Source of the DNA: Kaistella pullorum
GTDB taxonomy: Bacteria; Bacteroidota; Bacteroidia; Flavobacteriales; Weeksellaceae
Direction of reading: 5' to 3'
DNA length: 64,000 nucleotides
Assembly (NCBI RefSeq): GCF_014837035.1
Contig: NZ_JACSPS010000003.1
Location: 342,881-406,880 of the forward strand
Every line of letters begins with the position of its first letter. The stretch's first letter is position 1. The notes under the pieces are model-generated. The model saw only the letters and a list, made by a program, of their open reading frames with translations. It had not been told where the DNA came from and made no database searches. This document shows positions 26,632-34,955 of this stretch, piece by piece. A program made the position numbers and the translations under genes.

Positions 26632-27789
26632 TTGAGCCATTTAGATATTTTACATTTTGAACAACTCAAAAAGGAGGTTGAAAGCCGATATTTGGAAAAT
26701 CACAGCCCGTCCTTTGAAGAAATTTCTAAGTGGAAAGGGATTGACATTATTTATTTTCAGGAGGATCTGCGTAAAATCGCGAAAGGAAACATCAGTGAGA
26801 AGACTTTCTATACCTATTTCAAAACCTCACCTGTAACTAAGCTTCCGCGTATCGATATGCTCAATTTGCTCTCTGTTTATGCAGGATACGCCTCGTGGTA
26901 CGACTTTAAAAAGAATCATCTTTTCGCAGACGAAGTGTTACAGGAAAGAGAAGAAGCAGTAGAAAATAGTTCTACTGGAGATTTAATTCCTGAAGCAAGT
27001 TCTGATTCCCGCATCGCGCAGACAAATGAGGAAAAAAGACTGCCCACCAGCAGTTCAGAAACTGATGAAAACGATATTTTACAAAAATCAAATACTGATA
27101 ATCAAGTAATTAAACAAAATACCTCTTCGCTCGAAACTTACGACACGCAGGATTCCAAGTCTGCTTTTACGGTGATCAAAAAGTACGTTTGGCTTGGCAT
27201 TTCAGTATTGCTTGCGGTGGCTGTAGGTCTTCTTATATTTAAAGACGAATTGTTCAGTAAAAAATATTATTACAGCTTCATCGATGCTGACCGCAATTCG
27301 AAAATCAATGCGGAACTACAGGTGCAGATCCTGAAAGAAAATGAATCACCAATCCTCTATTCCGCGAAACCGAATGAACCTTTTGTGTACACCACAAAAT
27401 CAAAGGACCTTACGATGGTTGTTTCGTCTCCTTATTACCGAACGGACACCATACAGCGTAATCTGGAAACGGCGCCGGAAGCGGAAAACATCGAATTGAA
27501 GCCCAACGACTACGCGATCATGCTCTTTTATTATTCGAAATCTATAACAGACTTGAAAAAGAAACGGGTAAGTTTGAACTATTTGATCAGCGACAATGCG
27601 CTGATTTATCAGGTTTTCGACAATCAGTTTTATGGCGTCGAAACAATGGATAAACAGCGGTACATCAATCTCGTAACATTACCGTCAACCTCCCTGGAAA
27701 ACCTTGAAGTGATTGATACACAGACCAATCAATCCGGGAAAATAGTGATGATTAAATTTAAAATCGGCACCAATGAAGAAAACAAATAG
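26632..27789 (+). CDS. Single-span membrane protein with DNA-binding-like N-terminus, possible regulator
   Basis: This 385-residue protein (TTG start) is of no family I can name firmly. Residues 1-95 contain ISEKTFYTYF and LPRIDMLNLLSVYAGYASWYDF. These resemble the LSxxTLxRL ... TLDxLxxYLGYxSWxDF domain common in Bacteroidota and thought to be helix-turn-helix-like. A Ser/Glu/Asn-rich linker (100-180), one membrane helix (about 186-203) and a C-terminal domain of about 180 residues, probably periplasmic, follow. The layout recalls ToxR-like one-component regulators, which is inference. It overlaps the next gene by 17 bases. Confidence 0.65.
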   Translation: MSHLDILHFEQLKKEVESRYLENHSPSFEEISKWKGIDIIYFQEDLRKIAKGNISEKTFYTYFKTSPVTKLPRIDMLNLLSVYAGYASWYDFKKNHLFADEVLQEREEAVENSSTGDLIPEASSDSRIAQTNEEKRLPTSSSETDENDILQKSNTDNQVIKQNTSSLETYDTQDSKSAFTVIKKYVWLGISVLLAVAVGLLIFKDELFSKKYYYSFIDADRNSKINAELQVQILKENESPILYSAKPNEPFVYTTKSKDLTMVVSSPYYRTDTIQRNLETAPEAENIELKPNDYAIMLFYYSKSITDLKKKRVSLNYLISDNALIYQVFDNQFYGVETMDKQRYINLVTLPSTSLENLEVIDTQTNQSGKIVMIKFKIGTNEENK

Positions 27790-28357
27790 ATTATTTTACA
27801 GCCTTATTCTGTTGCTCGCGACACTTTATTCATGTAATAAGGAAACTAAAGGTCCGTCTGACCTGGAAAAAATCCGGAACAACACCAACAAAGTCTCTTA
27901 TCCGGCAAATAAGATGGACAGCGCTCAGGCGATTTCTTTTATCACAAAGCAGAAAATTCAGGAATTGCTTGATCTTTCCACGCTCTACACCTCGGGAAAC
28001 CGTGATACAGAGATAGATTCAGTGATCTACGCACAGATGCAGAGATATTTTGCAAATCCTGACTCTACCAAGCTCGCACCTTTGCTCGCAGAACTCGACA
28101 GCCTGAATGTAGCATCAGCCAAAGTGGGCAATTTAGCTGTGAATAAGCGTATCGTGGGTTCTGACACACTGGATTTTGCGAAGTTTGATGTCGAATATTT
28201 TGATGACAGCAACCGAAAGCTTGGAATTTTCTCTAAAAATGCGGAATATATCCTTCGTCCTTCGCCTGTAAAATTCAAAAAAGAATTCAAGTTTTACTTT
28301 GTAAACTTTGATGCACCGGTGCCAAATGACAGCACCGCGGTAGGCGTCACAAGATAA
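27773..28357 (+). CDS. Lipoprotein of unknown function, partner of the preceding gene
   Basis: The 194-residue product has a lipoprotein signal, FYSLILLLATLYSCNKE, with the lipidated Cys about residue 21. The mature part is about half helical-looking and half beta-looking, ending in FKFYFVNFDAPVPNDST. No known domain was recognised. Its start lies 17 bases inside the preceding membrane-protein gene, so the two are probably translated together and may interact in the periplasm. Its last 64 bases overlap the end of the convergent formyl-THF cyclo-ligase gene. Confidence 0.75.
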   Translation: MKKTNRLFYSLILLLATLYSCNKETKGPSDLEKIRNNTNKVSYPANKMDSAQAISFITKQKIQELLDLSTLYTSGNRDTEIDSVIYAQMQRYFANPDSTKLAPLLAELDSLNVASAKVGNLAVNKRIVGSDTLDFAKFDVEYFDDSNRKLGIFSKNAEYILRPSPVKFKKEFKFYFVNFDAPVPNDSTAVGVTR

Positions 28358-28881
28358 TCCAGCGGGATATCTTCATGCCATACATCATCGATAATTTCAT
28401 CCGGCGGAAAGAAATTGACTCCCACTTTCTTGGCTTGCGGATTAATATCGGCAAAAAAATGATCATAAAATCCTTTGCCGTAACCCACCCGGTTGCCAAA
28501 CCGGTCTGCGTACATTAAAGGAACGATTACGAGATCATATTCTACACCTTTAATTTCAGTGTTAGTTTCCGGTTCAGGAATCCCCCATTTATTCGGAACT
28601 AACAGGGTTTGCGCTAACAGTTCTACCGCGATCATCTTCTCACCCACGACTTTCGGAACGAAAATCCTACAGTTAGAGGTCCTGAAATATTCAATGAAAA
28701 GTTCAGTCTGTACTTCCTCCTTAGAGTATGCTGTAAGAAAACAGTGAATATTCTGACCTTCAGTTAGCTCAAAGTACTTACTGAAATTTTCAAAAATCTT
28801 CCGGGACAATTCCGCTACGTCCTGCTGCGAGAGCATCGCACGCTTTTGTCGGTATTTTATTCTGATGTAAGCTTTGGTCAT
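28294..28881 (-). CDS. 5-formyltetrahydrofolate cyclo-ligase
   Basis: The 195-residue enzyme (MTHFS, YgfA/Fau family) converts 5-formyl-THF to 5,10-methenyl-THF using ATP. The hallmark GNRVGYGKGFYDHFF lies at about residues 130-145, with the basic N-terminus KYRQKRAMLS for nucleotide binding. It is the last gene of the trhO-trhP-ferredoxin run, one base after the ferredoxin stop. Its 3' end overlaps the convergent lipoprotein gene by 64 bases. Confidence 0.92.
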   Translation of the reverse strand: MTKAYIRIKYRQKRAMLSQQDVAELSRKIFENFSKYFELTEGQNIHCFLTAYSKEEVQTELFIEYFRTSNCRIFVPKVVGEKMIAVELLAQTLLVPNKWGIPEPETNTEIKGVEYDLVIVPLMYADRFGNRVGYGKGFYDHFFADINPQAKKVGVNFFPPDEIIDDVWHEDIPLDYLVTPTAVLSFGTGASKFTK

Positions 28882-28882
28882 T

Positions 28883-29113
28883 TTATATCGCTTTTACCGA
28901 AATTATTTTCACCGGACAGGCTTTTGCAGCCTTTTCACAGGGGTCAAAAGCTTCATGATTAGGCGTTTTGAACGTATAAAAACCCTTTTTATCGAGTGTT
29001 TTCAGCAACACAGATTTACCGTCTTTTTTGGACATCCGGAAGAATTCCGGCGCAAATTCTGCGCAGTAGTTACAGCCAATGCACTTTTCGCGCTGCAAGG
29101 TCACGATCACCAT
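28883..29113 (-). CDS. Small ferredoxin, single cluster
   Basis: The 76-residue iron-sulfur protein has CIGCNYC (Cys11, 14, 17) and a distant ACPV (Cys66), the pattern for one [4Fe-4S] or [3Fe-4S] cluster in single-cluster ferredoxins. An extra Cys59 is present (FDPCEKAAKACP). It would carry electrons in the cytosol. Its start overlaps the stop of trhP by one base and it ends one base before the MTHFS gene. This tight placement suggests it may serve the Fe-S enzyme TrhP, which is inference. Confidence 0.85.
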   Translation of the reverse strand: MVIVTLQREKCIGCNYCAEFAPEFFRMSKKDGKSVLLKTLDKKGFYTFKTPNHEAFDPCEKAAKACPVKIISVKAI

Positions 29114-30360
29114 CAGTTATTCTCTACAATTTTGTAGAGTTTGTCCGAAGGTCGCACACGAAAATCTGTTTTGAAAGTGATGACATCAGTCTTTGAAGCT
29201 TTTTCTGCGGCAGGTTTTTGATCGACGATCATTGATTCAAGTAGCATTTCCTGCGAACCCGTAGTCGGTCCCTGGATTAAAACTCTGTCGCCTACCGCGA
29301 GGTCGTACGCTTCAATTAAGAATTCAGCCACATTTGATTTTGGATAAAAGTGGCGGCCTTTTCCGATGTACACTTTCTTCGGCGTCGCACTTGAACCCGA
29401 GGTTTCAGACCATTCGCCGAGTTCCTGACCTAAATAATAACCAGACCAGAAACCACGGTTGTACACGATTTCAAGCCTAGCCATCCAGTCAGCCACTTTT
29501 TCGGGAGAGTAGGTTCCGTCGAAGATGGCGTCGATCGCTTCTCGGTAACTTTTGGTAACAGTCGCTACGTATTCCGGTGCGCGGCCGCGACCTTCAATTT
29601 TCAGAACTTTTACTCCTGATTCAACCACCTGATCGAGGAAACTGATGGTACACAGGTCTTTCGGCGACATCATATATTCGTTGTCGAGTTCTATCTCAAA
29701 ACCCGTCTCCTGATCGATAACTGTGTACTTTTTTCGGCAGTTCTGTTTGCAGGCGCCTCTGTTCGCCGATGAATTATGAGAATGTAAACTTAAATAACAT
29801 TTCCCCGAAACCGCCATGCATAAGGCACCGTGACCAAAAATTTCCACCTCAACAAGGTTTCCGGAAGGTCCGCGTACATCATCTTTAACGATTTGGTCGC
29901 AGATTTTTTTTATTTGAGTAATGCTGAGCTCGCGGCTCATCACAATCGTATCAGCAAACAGCGCATAAAATTTCACGGTTTCGATGTTGGTGACGTTGAT
30001 CTGGGTGGAAATGTGAACCTCCATCCCAATCTGTCGAGCGTACGAAATTACAGCTTGATCCATGGCAATTACAGCCGTAAGGTTGGCGGCCTTTGCTTTA
30101 TCTAAAAGTGTTTTGATTAAAGATAAATCGTGATCGTAGATGATCGTATTTAAAGTTAGATACGTTCGAACTCCTTTCTCCGAACATCTTCTGGCAATTT
30201 CCGGTAAGTCATCGATTGTAAAATTCATCGACGCCCGTGCGCGCATGTTCAGCTGTTCTACACCGAAATAAACGGAATCTGCACCGTTGTCCAAAGCAGC
30301 CTGCATCGAAGTGAAATCACCGGCTGGTGACATCAACTCCATTTTTCCTGAAGCCGTCAT
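29113..30360 (-). CDS. trhP: Peptidase U32-family tRNA hydroxylase TrhP (predicted)
   Basis: The 415-residue protein is a U32-family member. It carries the family signature EIFGHGALCMAVSGKC and four Cys (181, 188, 204, 208) placed as the [4Fe-4S] ligands in TrhP, RlhA and UbiU/V. TrhP (YegQ) makes 5-hydroxyuridine at position 34 of tRNAs using prephenate, independent of oxygen. Residues 328-415 form a separate C-terminal domain (from KKVYIGKGRHFYPKS) that is about half identical to the C-terminus of the neighbouring TrhO. The start is one base after trhO ends, and the stop overlaps the ferredoxin gene. The TrhP assignment over other U32 enzymes rests mainly on this neighbour. Confidence 0.82.
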   Translation of the reverse strand: MTASGKMELMSPAGDFTSMQAALDNGADSVYFGVEQLNMRARASMNFTIDDLPEIARRCSEKGVRTYLTLNTIIYDHDLSLIKTLLDKAKAANLTAVIAMDQAVISYARQIGMEVHISTQINVTNIETVKFYALFADTIVMSRELSITQIKKICDQIVKDDVRGPSGNLVEVEIFGHGALCMAVSGKCYLSLHSHNSSANRGACKQNCRKKYTVIDQETGFEIELDNEYMMSPKDLCTISFLDQVVESGVKVLKIEGRGRAPEYVATVTKSYREAIDAIFDGTYSPEKVADWMARLEIVYNRGFWSGYYLGQELGEWSETSGSSATPKKVYIGKGRHFYPKSNVAEFLIEAYDLAVGDRVLIQGPTTGSQEMLLESMIVDQKPAAEKASKTDVITFKTDFRVRPSDKLYKIVENN

Positions 30361-30361
30361 T

Positions 30362-31717
30362 TTAATTTAAAATCTTTAACAACTTATCGGAAAGACGAAC
30401 TCTGAATGGCAAAGGAAACGTTATTTGATCGCCTGCTTTCGCTGTTTCGCAAGCGTTTCCGTTCGCAAAAAGTTCATTTAAAACCATCTCCTGCTCACCG
30501 GTTGTGGGTCCGGAAATTAAAATTTTATCACCTACAGAAACTTCGCCGTCTCCAAGCAGAAACTGAGCGACTTTCGACTTAGGATAATAATGTTCAGCTT
30601 TGCCAATCAGCATTTTTTTCACCGAAATTTTTTGCCGGATATTCTTTGTAACCGCCTTTGCTAAAGGTTTATCTAGCAGTTCACCAGATTTCTTGAACTT
30701 CAAGTCATCAGATTTACCTTTGCGGAAAATCTTATTACCTACCTGCAGACCTTTTCGAAGTTTTGCCTGTTCCTCGAGCGGCAAATGAATGGTTTCAAGA
30801 CATTTTGGAGAACAGCAGTTTTCCATCGCAGCTTTGCATTCGTCACACTGAATAAAGAGCAAATGACACGCGTCATTGAAGCAATTTGTATGATTATCGC
30901 ACGGTTTTCCGCACTGGTGGCACTGTGAAACGATATCATCCGTAATCCTTTCGCCCAACCTGTGATCAAAAACGAAATTTTTACCGATGAATTTACTTTC
31001 TATATTTTCTTCTTTTACCTGTCTCGCATATTCGATGATGCCGCCTTCAAGCTGAAAGACATTTTTAAAACCCTGATGTTTGAAATACGCACTGGCTTTT
31101 TCGCAGCGGATCCCGCCCGTACAGTACATCAGCAGGTTTTTATCTTCTTTGAAATCCTGCAGTTTATCATTGATGATTGGTAAACTTTCCCGGAACGTCT
31201 CTACATCAGGCGTTATCGCGCCTTTGAAATGCCCTACTTCACTTTCATAATGATTGCGGAAATCAACCACAATTGTGTTCGGATCTTCGAGTAAAGTATT
31301 GAATTCCTTGGCCTTCAAGTGAATTCCTTTGTTGGTCACATCGAAAGTCTCATCATTCAAACCGTCTGCAACAATCTTGTTACGAACCTTTATCGTAAGT
31401 TTTAAAAACGAGTGGTCATCGTGCTCTACAGCTTCATTCAGCCGGATGCCTTTCATGAAATCGTACACTTCCAAAGTTTCGCGGAAAGCTTCGAGGTTTT
31501 CGGCAGGAATACTCATCTGAGCATTAATTCCTTCGTGAGCAACGTAAATACGGCCGAGCGCATCAAGTGCATTCCAGGCTATAAAGAGTTCGTCGCGAAA
31601 CTTTTTGGGATCTGAGATTTTGGCGTACGCATAGAAAGACAAAGTAAGGCGTTGCTTACCGGCTTCATCAATAAGACGGGCTCTTTCTTCTGCGCTTAAA
31701 GTGTTGTACAGTTGCAT
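30362..31717 (-). CDS. trhO: tRNA uridine(34) hydroxylase TrhO with extra C-terminal domain
   Basis: The 451-residue rhodanese-type enzyme (YceA family) makes 5-hydroxyuridine 34 in tRNA using molecular oxygen. An N-terminal acylphosphatase-like domain (1-120) comes before the rhodanese domain, with the active Cys199 in MYCTGGIRCEK. A Cys-rich segment follows (266-306, starting CHQCGKPC), as in the family. E. coli TrhO is about 350 residues. Here residues 367-451 add a domain (KKMLIGKAEHYYPKS to FRVRLSDKLLKILN) closely matching the C-terminus of TrhP next door. It is the first gene of the four-gene operon. Confidence 0.9.
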   Translation of the reverse strand: MQLYNTLSAEERARLIDEAGKQRLTLSFYAYAKISDPKKFRDELFIAWNALDALGRIYVAHEGINAQMSIPAENLEAFRETLEVYDFMKGIRLNEAVEHDDHSFLKLTIKVRNKIVADGLNDETFDVTNKGIHLKAKEFNTLLEDPNTIVVDFRNHYESEVGHFKGAITPDVETFRESLPIINDKLQDFKEDKNLLMYCTGGIRCEKASAYFKHQGFKNVFQLEGGIIEYARQVKEENIESKFIGKNFVFDHRLGERITDDIVSQCHQCGKPCDNHTNCFNDACHLLFIQCDECKAAMENCCSPKCLETIHLPLEEQAKLRKGLQVGNKIFRKGKSDDLKFKKSGELLDKPLAKAVTKNIRQKISVKKMLIGKAEHYYPKSKVAQFLLGDGEVSVGDKILISGPTTGEQEMVLNELFANGNACETAKAGDQITFPLPFRVRLSDKLLKILN

Positions 31718-31752
31718 GCTATAAACGGTTTAAGTGAGAAAAATTGAAGGTG

Positions 31753-31760
31753 CAAAGATA
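31753..31760 (-). promoter_or_regulatory. -7 box of the trhO operon
   Basis: The minus strand reads TATCTTTG, an exact TAnnTTTG match, 35 bases before the ATG of trhO. No TTG is found at the -33 position; that place is taken by the AT-rich word repeat at 31761-31807. Confidence 0.6.
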
Positions 31761-31807
31761 AGAAATTTGAAAATGTGGGAATTTAAAAATTTGATAATGT
31801 AAAATTC
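31761..31807. repeat. AT-rich word repeat upstream of trhO
   Basis: Words of the type GAAATTTGAAAATG, GGGAATTTAAA and AATTTGATAATG repeat with variation. From memory, such AAATTTGA/ATAATG word runs are frequent between genes in Chryseobacterium relatives. It lies just upstream of the trhO -7 box and downstream of the GlmU-like gene. Confidence 0.5.
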
Positions 31808-31821
31808 AGCGAAAAGACAAA

Positions 31822-32982
31822 TCAGAAATTAATGTAAATATGTTTCAGAATCTCTCTGTCTTCTTCTGTAAATGGAACTTTTCTGCGTGCCATCGCCAGT
31901 TCCGCAACTTCATACGCTTTTTCTAATTTGAATTTTTCATCACCTTTCATTCCGCCCCAAGAAAAACTGTCGATCAGGTTTGGCGGGAAGCCGCTTTTGA
32001 AAATATTCGCCGCAACACCAACCACAGTTCCGGTATTAAACTGAGTGTTGATCGCGGATTTTGAATGATCGCCCATTATCAGTCCGGCGAACTGTAGCCC
32101 GGTGTTTGCAAATCTTTTAGTTCTGTAATTCCAAAGTTTTACTTCTGCATAATTGTTCTTAAGGTTGGATGAATTGGTATCAGCGCCCAGATTACACCAC
32201 TCGCCGATCACAGAATTGCCCACGAAACCGTCATGACCCTTGTTTGAATATCCAAAAATCACAATGTTAGTCACCTCACCGCCTACTTTAGAATGCGGTC
32301 CGACGGTAGTTGCACCGTAAATTTTAGAACCTAAATTGAATTTCGAACCTTCACAAAGTGCAATCGGGCCGCGTAGGTTGCAGCCTTCCATCACTTCAGC
32401 ATCTTTACCGATATAGATTTTTCCGGTTTTTGTATTTAAGGTTGAAAACTCCACAGCCGCGCTTTCTTCGATGAATAAATCCTGTTTATTCCCTAAAAAA
32501 CCATTCGTTTCGGAAAGTTCCGCAGATTTTCGGCCTTTTGTGAGCAAGTCAAAATCAAAATTTATCGCTTCCTCATTGAAAGAGAATAAATCGGTGGGCT
32601 GTTTGAAGAACGTGAGTTTTTCCTCGATATCGGTCATTTTTTCAATTTGGTTCAACGAAAAATTGTCCATATTGATTCTTACAGCCAGCAGTTCATTATC
32701 GTATACCAGCGCTTCGCCCGTTTTCAAATCCTTTATCTGACCTAAAACCTTTTCGGTAGGAAGAAAATTTGGAACAAGAAACAGGCTTTCTACTTTTTCG
32801 GGTTTTTGAAATTTTTCCTGAAGAAAGTCTTCCGTGATGTAAGAAATTTGGGCTGAATCCAACAGTTTTTGCCACCTCTCGGAAAATGTGAGGATCCCGC
32901 AACGCATCTCTGCAACAGGTCTTGTGAATGTTAGCGGTAAAAAATCTCCCCAAAACTGGGCATCAGAAAAAACAAGCTGCAT
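31822..32982 (-). CDS. GlmU-like sugar nucleotidyltransferase/acetyltransferase
   Basis: The protein of about 386 residues starts MQLVFSDAQFWGDFLPLTFTRPV, the beginning of the alternative GlmU-like family common in Bacteroidota. Its N-terminal half is a reduced nucleotidyltransferase-like domain. The second half is a left-handed beta helix of hexapeptide repeats (IGKDAEVMEG, GATTVGPHSKVGG, IMGDHSKSAINTQFNTGTVVG). It is predicted to make UDP-GlcNAc or a related activated sugar for the envelope. A longer reading to 33054 is rejected because its start lies in the -7 box. It has its own promoter and follows the L31 terminator. Confidence 0.82.
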   Translation of the reverse strand: MQLVFSDAQFWGDFLPLTFTRPVAEMRCGILTFSERWQKLLDSAQISYITEDFLQEKFQKPEKVESLFLVPNFLPTEKVLGQIKDLKTGEALVYDNELLAVRINMDNFSLNQIEKMTDIEEKLTFFKQPTDLFSFNEEAINFDFDLLTKGRKSAELSETNGFLGNKQDLFIEESAAVEFSTLNTKTGKIYIGKDAEVMEGCNLRGPIALCEGSKFNLGSKIYGATTVGPHSKVGGEVTNIVIFGYSNKGHDGFVGNSVIGEWCNLGADTNSSNLKNNYAEVKLWNYRTKRFANTGLQFAGLIMGDHSKSAINTQFNTGTVVGVAANIFKSGFPPNLIDSFSWGGMKGDEKFKLEKAYEVAELAMARRKVPFTEEDREILKHIYINF

Positions 32983-33051
32983 ACGTACGATTTTAGATTT
33001 TGAATTGAAGTTAAGTGTTAAGAAAGTGGAATGATTTTCACCATCGCATCC

Positions 33052-33059
33052 CAAATTTA
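33052..33059 (-). promoter_or_regulatory. -7 box of the GlmU-like gene
   Basis: The minus strand reads TAAATTTG between the L31 terminator and the gene. It predicts a leader of about 60 bases and supports the start at 32982. Confidence 0.6.
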
Positions 33060-33061
33060 CA

Positions 33062-33096
33062 ATAAAAAAAAGTCCTTCAGCAACCTGAAAGACTTT
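33062..33096 (-). terminator. Terminator after rpmE2 (L31)
   Basis: On the minus strand AAAGTCTTTCAG pairs with CTGAAGGACTTT around GTTG, followed by a T run. It lies 23 bases after the L31 stop. Confidence 0.88.
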
Positions 33097-33118
33097 GTAT
33101 TCTCTGTATCCTCAAAGA

Positions 33119-33370
33119 TTATTTTGAGAATTTTTTGTATTTGCTCATGAATTTATCTACTCTACCTGCGGTATCTACCAATTTCACTTTTCCAGTGTAG
33201 AAAGGGTGAGATGTAGAAGAGATTTCCATCTTGATCAAAGGGTATTCCTGTCCTTCATACTCGATGGTGTCTCTCGTATCAGCTGTAGATTTGCAAAGGA
33301 ACATCTCGTCATTACTCATATCTTTGAAAACAACAAGTCTATAATTTTCCGGGTGGATTCCGTTTTTCAT
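33119..33370 (-). CDS. rpmE2: 50S ribosomal protein L31, type B (zinc-free)
   Basis: The 83-residue protein has [20 protein letters not shown] and the C-terminal [24 protein letters not shown], the type B L31. The single Cys rules out the zinc-binding C+ form. L31 bridges the two subunits. In many bacteria the C- form is induced when zinc is low, but if it is the only copy it is constitutive, which cannot be judged here. It is monocistronic with its own promoter and terminator. Confidence 0.96.
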   Translation of the reverse strand: MKNGIHPENYRLVVFKDMSNDEMFLCKSTADTRDTIEYEGQEYPLIKMEISSTSHPFYTGKVKLVDTAGRVDKFMSKYKKFSK

Positions 33371-33449
33371 AATTAAAAATTTTAAAGTAAAAATTAAAGT
33401 TTTGCTTCAGAAGTAGTAATGGATTTTCCTCCGCTAATTTTTTAGACCG

Positions 33450-33479
33450 CAAAAGTACAAATATTTTCGTAATTCGCAA
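33450..33479 (-). promoter_or_regulatory. Promoter of rpmE2
   Basis: The minus strand reads TTG (33479-33477), 19 bases and TACTTTTG (33457-33450), the same arrangement as the str promoter. The leader is about 70 bases. Confidence 0.85.
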
Positions 33480-33526
33480 AAACTCCTACGGAATTTTTCG
33501 CTATTTTTCCGTTCCACAATTTTAGT

Positions 33527-33534
33527 TAAATTTG
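33527..33534 (+). promoter_or_regulatory. -7 box of the beta-helix lipoprotein gene
   Basis: TAAATTTG lies 25 bases before the ATG at 33560, back to back with the L31 promoter. Confidence 0.6.
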
Positions 33535-33559
33535 AAAACAATACAACGTACAAATTTCG

Positions 33560-34939
33560 ATGAATAAATTCCTATTTCTTTTTGCCGGTGCTTTTTGGCT
33601 GATGCTCACTGCCACAGCCTGTAACCGCGACGATATTAGCTTCGAAAACCCTTCCCAACTGCTGCGTTTTTCGGCCGATACGCTCTTTCTTGATACAGTT
33701 TACAATCAGGTGAGATCGGAAACCTATGCCGTGAAAATCTATAATGATGAAGACAAAGACGTTATGATTCCTAAAATCAGTCTTGAAACCGGCGCCACAT
33801 CTCCTTATCGGATCAATCTTGACGGAAAATCAGGCACTGAATTCAACAATGTGGCTTTAAGAAAAAAAGACAGTTTGTATGTTTTCGTAGAAATTGCGCC
33901 CGTTGCCAATGCAACTGAAGCGATCGCGGAAGACCGTATCCAAATACAGTCGCCGGCAGGAAATCAGCATGTTACCCTCTTTTCGGTTGTTCAGGATGCT
34001 GAATTTTTCATTCAAAATGAAACGAACCCAAATATTCTGACGCAAAATACCACCTGGAATAACGAAAAAGCTAAAATCATCTTTGGTGACCTGACGCTCG
34101 GAGACGGCAAAACATTAAACATAGAACAGGGCACGAAAGTCTATTTCTTTAAGAACGGTGGATTAAAGATTTCTGAAAACGCAACACTCAATGTGAATGG
34201 CCAGCTCAACAGTGAAGTGATCTTCCGTGGTGACCGCAATGACACGCGCTACGATACCATTCCGAAAAACTGGAAAGGAATCCAGTTCGGGAGCGGAGCT
34301 AAACTCAACATGAACTATGCGAAGCTTTTTGGCGGAATACGCGGACTCGAAATGACGGAAACCCAGGCAAACATCAGCAATACGATCATCCATACTTTCG
34401 AGGAGTACGGTATTTTCGCGGTAAAGTCGAACATCAGTACATCGAATCTGGTAATGAACAATTTTGGTGAAGCAGCGATAGGTATTTTTAAAGGCGGAAC
34501 GTACAACATCACGCACGCGACCATCGCCAATTACTGGAATCTGAACTCCGCCATGCCGGCGCTTGGCATCTATGCCACGAATGAATACCAAAACGGAGCG
34601 ACGCTCGAGAACGGGCCGCTGACGCTGAATATCCGGAATTCAATCATTTACACGGAAAAAGAAAACGCGATCGTGTTCAAACAGACGTCGGGACAGACTT
34701 TCGCGATGGTTTTCCAAAACAACCTTCTCAAATACGGTAATGACGCAGGTTATACTGTTGACGGGACCAACATTAAAAATGAAGACCCGAAATTCCAGAA
34801 TTATTTCACCCACAAAATGAATTTAAGGGTAAAAGACGATTCACCGGCAAAAGGTAAAGGTGCGAATCTCGCCGGTTTTCCGACAGATATCGCCGGAGTT
34901 GCCAGAAAGAATCCTCCTACGATAGGCGCTTACGAATAA
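33560..34939 (+). CDS. Lipoprotein with predicted right-handed beta-helix
   Basis: The 459-residue product has a lipoprotein signal (FWLMLTATACNRD, Cys21). A beta-sandwich-like region (30-150) is followed by repeats of short hydrophobic strands: TLNIEQGTKVYFFKNGGLKI, TLNVNGQLNSEVIFRGDR, AKLFGGIRGLEMTETQANIS. These look like a parallel beta-helix. The end, PTDIAGVARKNPPTIGAYE, is the GAYE-type terminus typical of Bacteroidota choice-of-anchor/beta-helix proteins. It is probably surface or periplasmic and may bind a polysaccharide. The function is unknown. mazG follows 16 bases downstream. Confidence 0.75.
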   Translation: MNKFLFLFAGAFWLMLTATACNRDDISFENPSQLLRFSADTLFLDTVYNQVRSETYAVKIYNDEDKDVMIPKISLETGATSPYRINLDGKSGTEFNNVALRKKDSLYVFVEIAPVANATEAIAEDRIQIQSPAGNQHVTLFSVVQDAEFFIQNETNPNILTQNTTWNNEKAKIIFGDLTLGDGKTLNIEQGTKVYFFKNGGLKISENATLNVNGQLNSEVIFRGDRNDTRYDTIPKNWKGIQFGSGAKLNMNYAKLFGGIRGLEMTETQANISNTIIHTFEEYGIFAVKSNISTSNLVMNNFGEAAIGIFKGGTYNITHATIANYWNLNSAMPALGIYATNEYQNGATLENGPLTLNIRNSIIYTEKENAIVFKQTSGQTFAMVFQNNLLKYGNDAGYTVDGTNIKNEDPKFQNYFTHKMNLRVKDDSPAKGKGANLAGFPTDIAGVARKNPPTIGAYE

Positions 34940-34955
34940 CCAAGTTTACCGAACA

